This document shows positions 62,392 through 64,000 of a stretch of DNA of 64,000 bases, piece by piece. Numbering within the stretch: the first letter of the stretch is position 1; every line of letters starts with the position of its first letter. The position numbers were made by a program, and so were the translations under genes. Source of the DNA: Spirochaetales bacterium. Its GTDB lineage: Bacteria; Spirochaetota; Spirochaetia; DSM-27196; Alkalispirochaetaceae. Location of the stretch: positions 38,342-102,341 of the forward strand of contig JANQHT010000086.1 in assembly GCA_028282545.1 (NCBI GenBank). Direction: 5' to 3'. Below the pieces are notes generated by a model that did not search any database, was not told where the DNA came from, and saw only the letters and a list, made by a program, of their open reading frames with translations.

Positions 62392-62567
62392 TGGCGATCC
62401 GATGGGCGTCAACGGCGGAGGAGGATTTTCGCGAGACCATCGGGTGGATCGCTGAGGATCATTCGGTCGATCAGGCATCTGCCTTCATCGATACGGTCGA
62501 TTCGCAGCTTTCTCGAATCGAACAGTTCCCCGAGTCAGGACGGGTGGTTCTATCAGGAGATGGGTAA
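62391..62567 (+). pseudogene. ParE/RelE-type toxin, truncated
   Basis: From ATG 62391 the frame is MAIRWASTAEEDFRETIGWI, then AEDHSVDQASAFIDTVDSQL, SRIEQFPESGRVV and a stop at 62567: 58 residues where about 95 are usual. The first two helices and the PESGR motif of ParE are clear, but the C-terminal beta-sheet with the active region is missing. It directly follows the antitoxin. Confidence 0.7.
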
Positions 62568-62596
62568 CACGTTCCTTTTCGAAGGAGGTGAGGCTG

Positions 62597-62665
62597 ATGC
62601 CCTGGGAAGGAGTTACCGTGAGCGAACAACGACGGAATCTGATCAGCGATTATCATCCGGCGACA
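62597..62665 (+). pseudogene. Start of an IS481/IS3-type transposase, remnant
   Basis: Behind a perfect AAGGAGGTGA, ATG 62597 begins MPWEGVTVSEQRRNLISDYH, like the MPW...QRxxFxxxY start of IS481-type transposases. The typical helix-turn-helix (RYGISRKTGYKW) does not follow. It sits where the ParE gene is cut, suggesting insertion and later loss of the element. Confidence 0.4.
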
Positions 62666-62779
62666 GATTTGCGCAATTGCCGGCCCCGGGCGTGTCTCAG
62701 TTCAAAAATAAAAAAGTTGGCGGTGGCGATCCGATTTCGTATGTTTGGGACGAAATCTACGATTGCAAGGAGCGTATCA

Positions 62780-63253
62780 ATGCGCCTTAACCTGTTTGTT
62801 CTGACTATGGTACTTGTCGCCCTTGTTACGGTTGCCGCATCGGCCGACGTAACGTATCACGGTAACGAGTCGGGATCACAACGCGTTCTGATTGCGACCG
62901 AACGCACCCGGTACAAGGATCGCCTGGTCGAGACGTTGATCGAAAAACTCGACGACGGACAGACCCTCATCGCGGAAGTCGACCACCAACGCGACGGCCT
63001 CGACGGGATTGACCCGGCGGATTACGACGCGGTTTTTATCACCAATTCCGGTGCCCAGGCGATGGTCCGGCCCGCGGTCATAGAGTGGCTGGAGACGCAT
63101 CGCGCCAACGATGACAACGTGGTTCTCCACACGACGCAGATCACCGATTGGGACCCGCCGGTGGAAGTTGATTCGATCACCTCCGCGTCACAGATGCGCA
63201 ACATCGATGACATAACGGACGACGTGGTCAGGCGTCTAAAGGCGTTGTACTGA
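62780..63253 (+). CDS. Exported flavodoxin-like protein
   Basis: A 157-residue protein with signal peptide MRLNLFVLTMVLVALVTVAA ending near SADVTYHG. The mature part has a flavodoxin-like alternating pattern: RVLIATERTRYKDRLVETLI, DYDAVFITNSGAQAMVRPAV, NVVLHTTQITDWDPPVEVDS. ATG 62780 has AAGGAG eight bases upstream. Its stop overlaps the next ATG (TGATG), so it is coupled to the flavocytochrome and may be a periplasmic electron carrier. Confidence 0.65.
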   Translation: MRLNLFVLTMVLVALVTVAASADVTYHGNESGSQRVLIATERTRYKDRLVETLIEKLDDGQTLIAEVDHQRDGLDGIDPADYDAVFITNSGAQAMVRPAVIEWLETHRANDDNVVLHTTQITDWDPPVEVDSITSASQMRNIDDITDDVVRRLKALY

Positions 63254-64000
63254 TGGCTGTTTCGCGCAGGGCCTACGCGAGCGGAGCCTTCCTCGCATAC
63301 GTGATTGTCCTGGCAGTGTTTCTGCTACTTTACCTGCGCGGCTACATCTACTCCTTTGAACAGGCGATTGACCCGTACAATATCTCGATCTATGCCGGCG
63401 TCGTTGCCTACGCCGTCTTTATGACGCAGTTCCTGCTCTCCGCCCGCGTGGTGTGGATCGAGCGGATGCTGGGGCAAGATCTGCTTCTTCGCGTTCACGG
63501 GTTTCTCGGGATTACCGTTTTCGGTGCCATCGCCGTGCACGGCGTGATCAAGATGAACTACCTGGGCCCAAGCCCGCAGTCGGCGCTGGGTTTCGCCGCC
63601 GCCCTGGTCTACGTGGTGCTGGCCCCGGCGGCCATCATGGTACTCCAGGGGCGGGCGGAACGGCGGTACAAGGCGCGCGGCACCTCGCCCCCCTACCAGC
63701 GGGCAAAGGTGCGTCACAACTTCTTTGTGCTCGCGGCGCTCCTCGCAGTAGCCCACGTCCAACTGGCGAGCAGCACCTACTCGCTACTGCTGCGCGTGGT
63801 GACCCTCGGTTGGGCTGTGCTCTGCCTGGGTGCGTACATCAACCATATCTTCATCCGTCCCCGGCGGCTTCCCGGATACGTCGTGAACACGGTCGAGCAG
63901 CGGTCGGACGACGTGGTTTCGCTCACCCTCGTCCCGGAGGACGAAGGAGTGTCGTTTGCGCGCAAACCGGGGCAGTTCGCCTACGTCTCGATCCGCTCTG
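63253..64000 (+). CDS. Ferric-reductase-like transmembrane flavocytochrome, 3' end outside the window
   Basis: An open frame of 249 codons to the window edge. Six hydrophobic segments with spaced histidines (LLRVHGFLGITVFGAIAVHG; RHNFFVLAALLAVAHVQ) fit a b-type-haem ferric reductase/NADPH-oxidase domain. The start of an FAD-binding domain follows (YVVNTVEQRSDDVVSLTL, KPGQFAYVSI). The full protein should continue with an NAD(P)H-binding domain. It would move electrons from cytoplasmic NAD(P)H across the membrane, perhaps to the flavodoxin-like partner or ferric iron. Confidence 0.8.
   Translation, partial: MAVSRRAYASGAFLAYVIVLAVFLLLYLRGYIYSFEQAIDPYNISIYAGVVAYAVFMTQFLLSARVVWIERMLGQDLLLRVHGFLGITVFGAIAVHGVIKMNYLGPSPQSALGFAAALVYVVLAPAAIMVLQGRAERRYKARGTSPPYQRAKVRHNFFVLAALLAVAHVQLASSTYSLLLRVVTLGWAVLCLGAYINHIFIRPRRLPGYVVNTVEQRSDDVVSLTLVPEDEGVSFARKPGQFAYVSIRS

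Overview
The window looks like chromosomal DNA of a free-living, GC-rich spirochaete (Spirochaetales/Spirochaetaceae-like). This is inference. It rests on three substrate-binding proteins whose signal peptides end in FASGGAEA, FASGEPEG or YAGGRSEA without a lipobox cysteine, on carbohydrate ABC operons without their own ATPase, on YesM/YesN two-component pairs and on many surface lipoproteins. No rRNA, tRNA or CRISPR array was seen.

Layout. 1-4972: a partial TolC-type efflux protein, divergent from a NarL-type two-component pair, a cation diffusion facilitator and an AraC regulator. 5011-13628: a hydroxy-acid/sugar-acid locus with a LarA-like protein, FGGY kinase, DapA-type aldolase, 2-hydroxyacid dehydrogenase, TRAP transporter (DctPQM) and an RpiR regulator. 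Four near-identical palindromes sit on its four promoters and resemble the HexR/RpiR-type motif, so the locus reads as one regulon. 13959-25150: four Gfo/Idh/MocA dehydrogenases, a carbohydrate ABC transporter and a YesN/YesM pair, with a collapsed GH3 glucosidase remnant inside. 25184-31987: gene debris, two paralogous coiled-coil membrane proteins differing in repeat number, and a two-gene unit of a caspase-like protein and a lipoprotein with an FGE/C-type-lectin domain. The C-terminus of that lipoprotein has the codon pattern of a diversity-generating-retroelement target. 32142-32815: a PIN toxin-antitoxin pair. 33312-42177: a ROK-regulated ABC transporter with GH31 and GH15-like enzymes, probably for alpha-glucosides. 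42630-44260: a YCII/DGPF protein with an ECF42-type sigma factor. 45202-48390: an unusual operon of a cytoplasmic-type amidase with five small membrane or coiled-coil proteins, resembling a lysis cassette. 48804-53459: an island of IS1380 and IS30 remnants, two more PIN toxin-antitoxin pairs, and GNAT and sulfatase fragments. 53498-57782: two surface lipoproteins with different bodies but almost the same leader RNA region and signal peptide. 58082-61995: an NtrC-type regulator with a PAS histidine kinase. 62173-62665: a decayed Phd/ParE pair cut by a transposase remnant. 62780-64000: a secreted flavodoxin-like protein and the start of a ferric-reductase-like flavocytochrome.

How the parts work together. 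Three nutrient-uptake modules (TRAP sugar acid/hydroxy acid, ABC with Gfo/Idh enzymes, ABC with alpha-glucosidases) each carry their own regulator. Both ABC operons need an ATPase encoded elsewhere. The central and right-hand regions are accessory DNA, rich in surface proteins, toxin-antitoxin pairs and IS debris. Several promoters place the predicted transcription start at or within a few bases of the start codon, suggesting leaderless mRNAs. Operon boundaries, substrates and the retroelement link are inferences from sequence alone.
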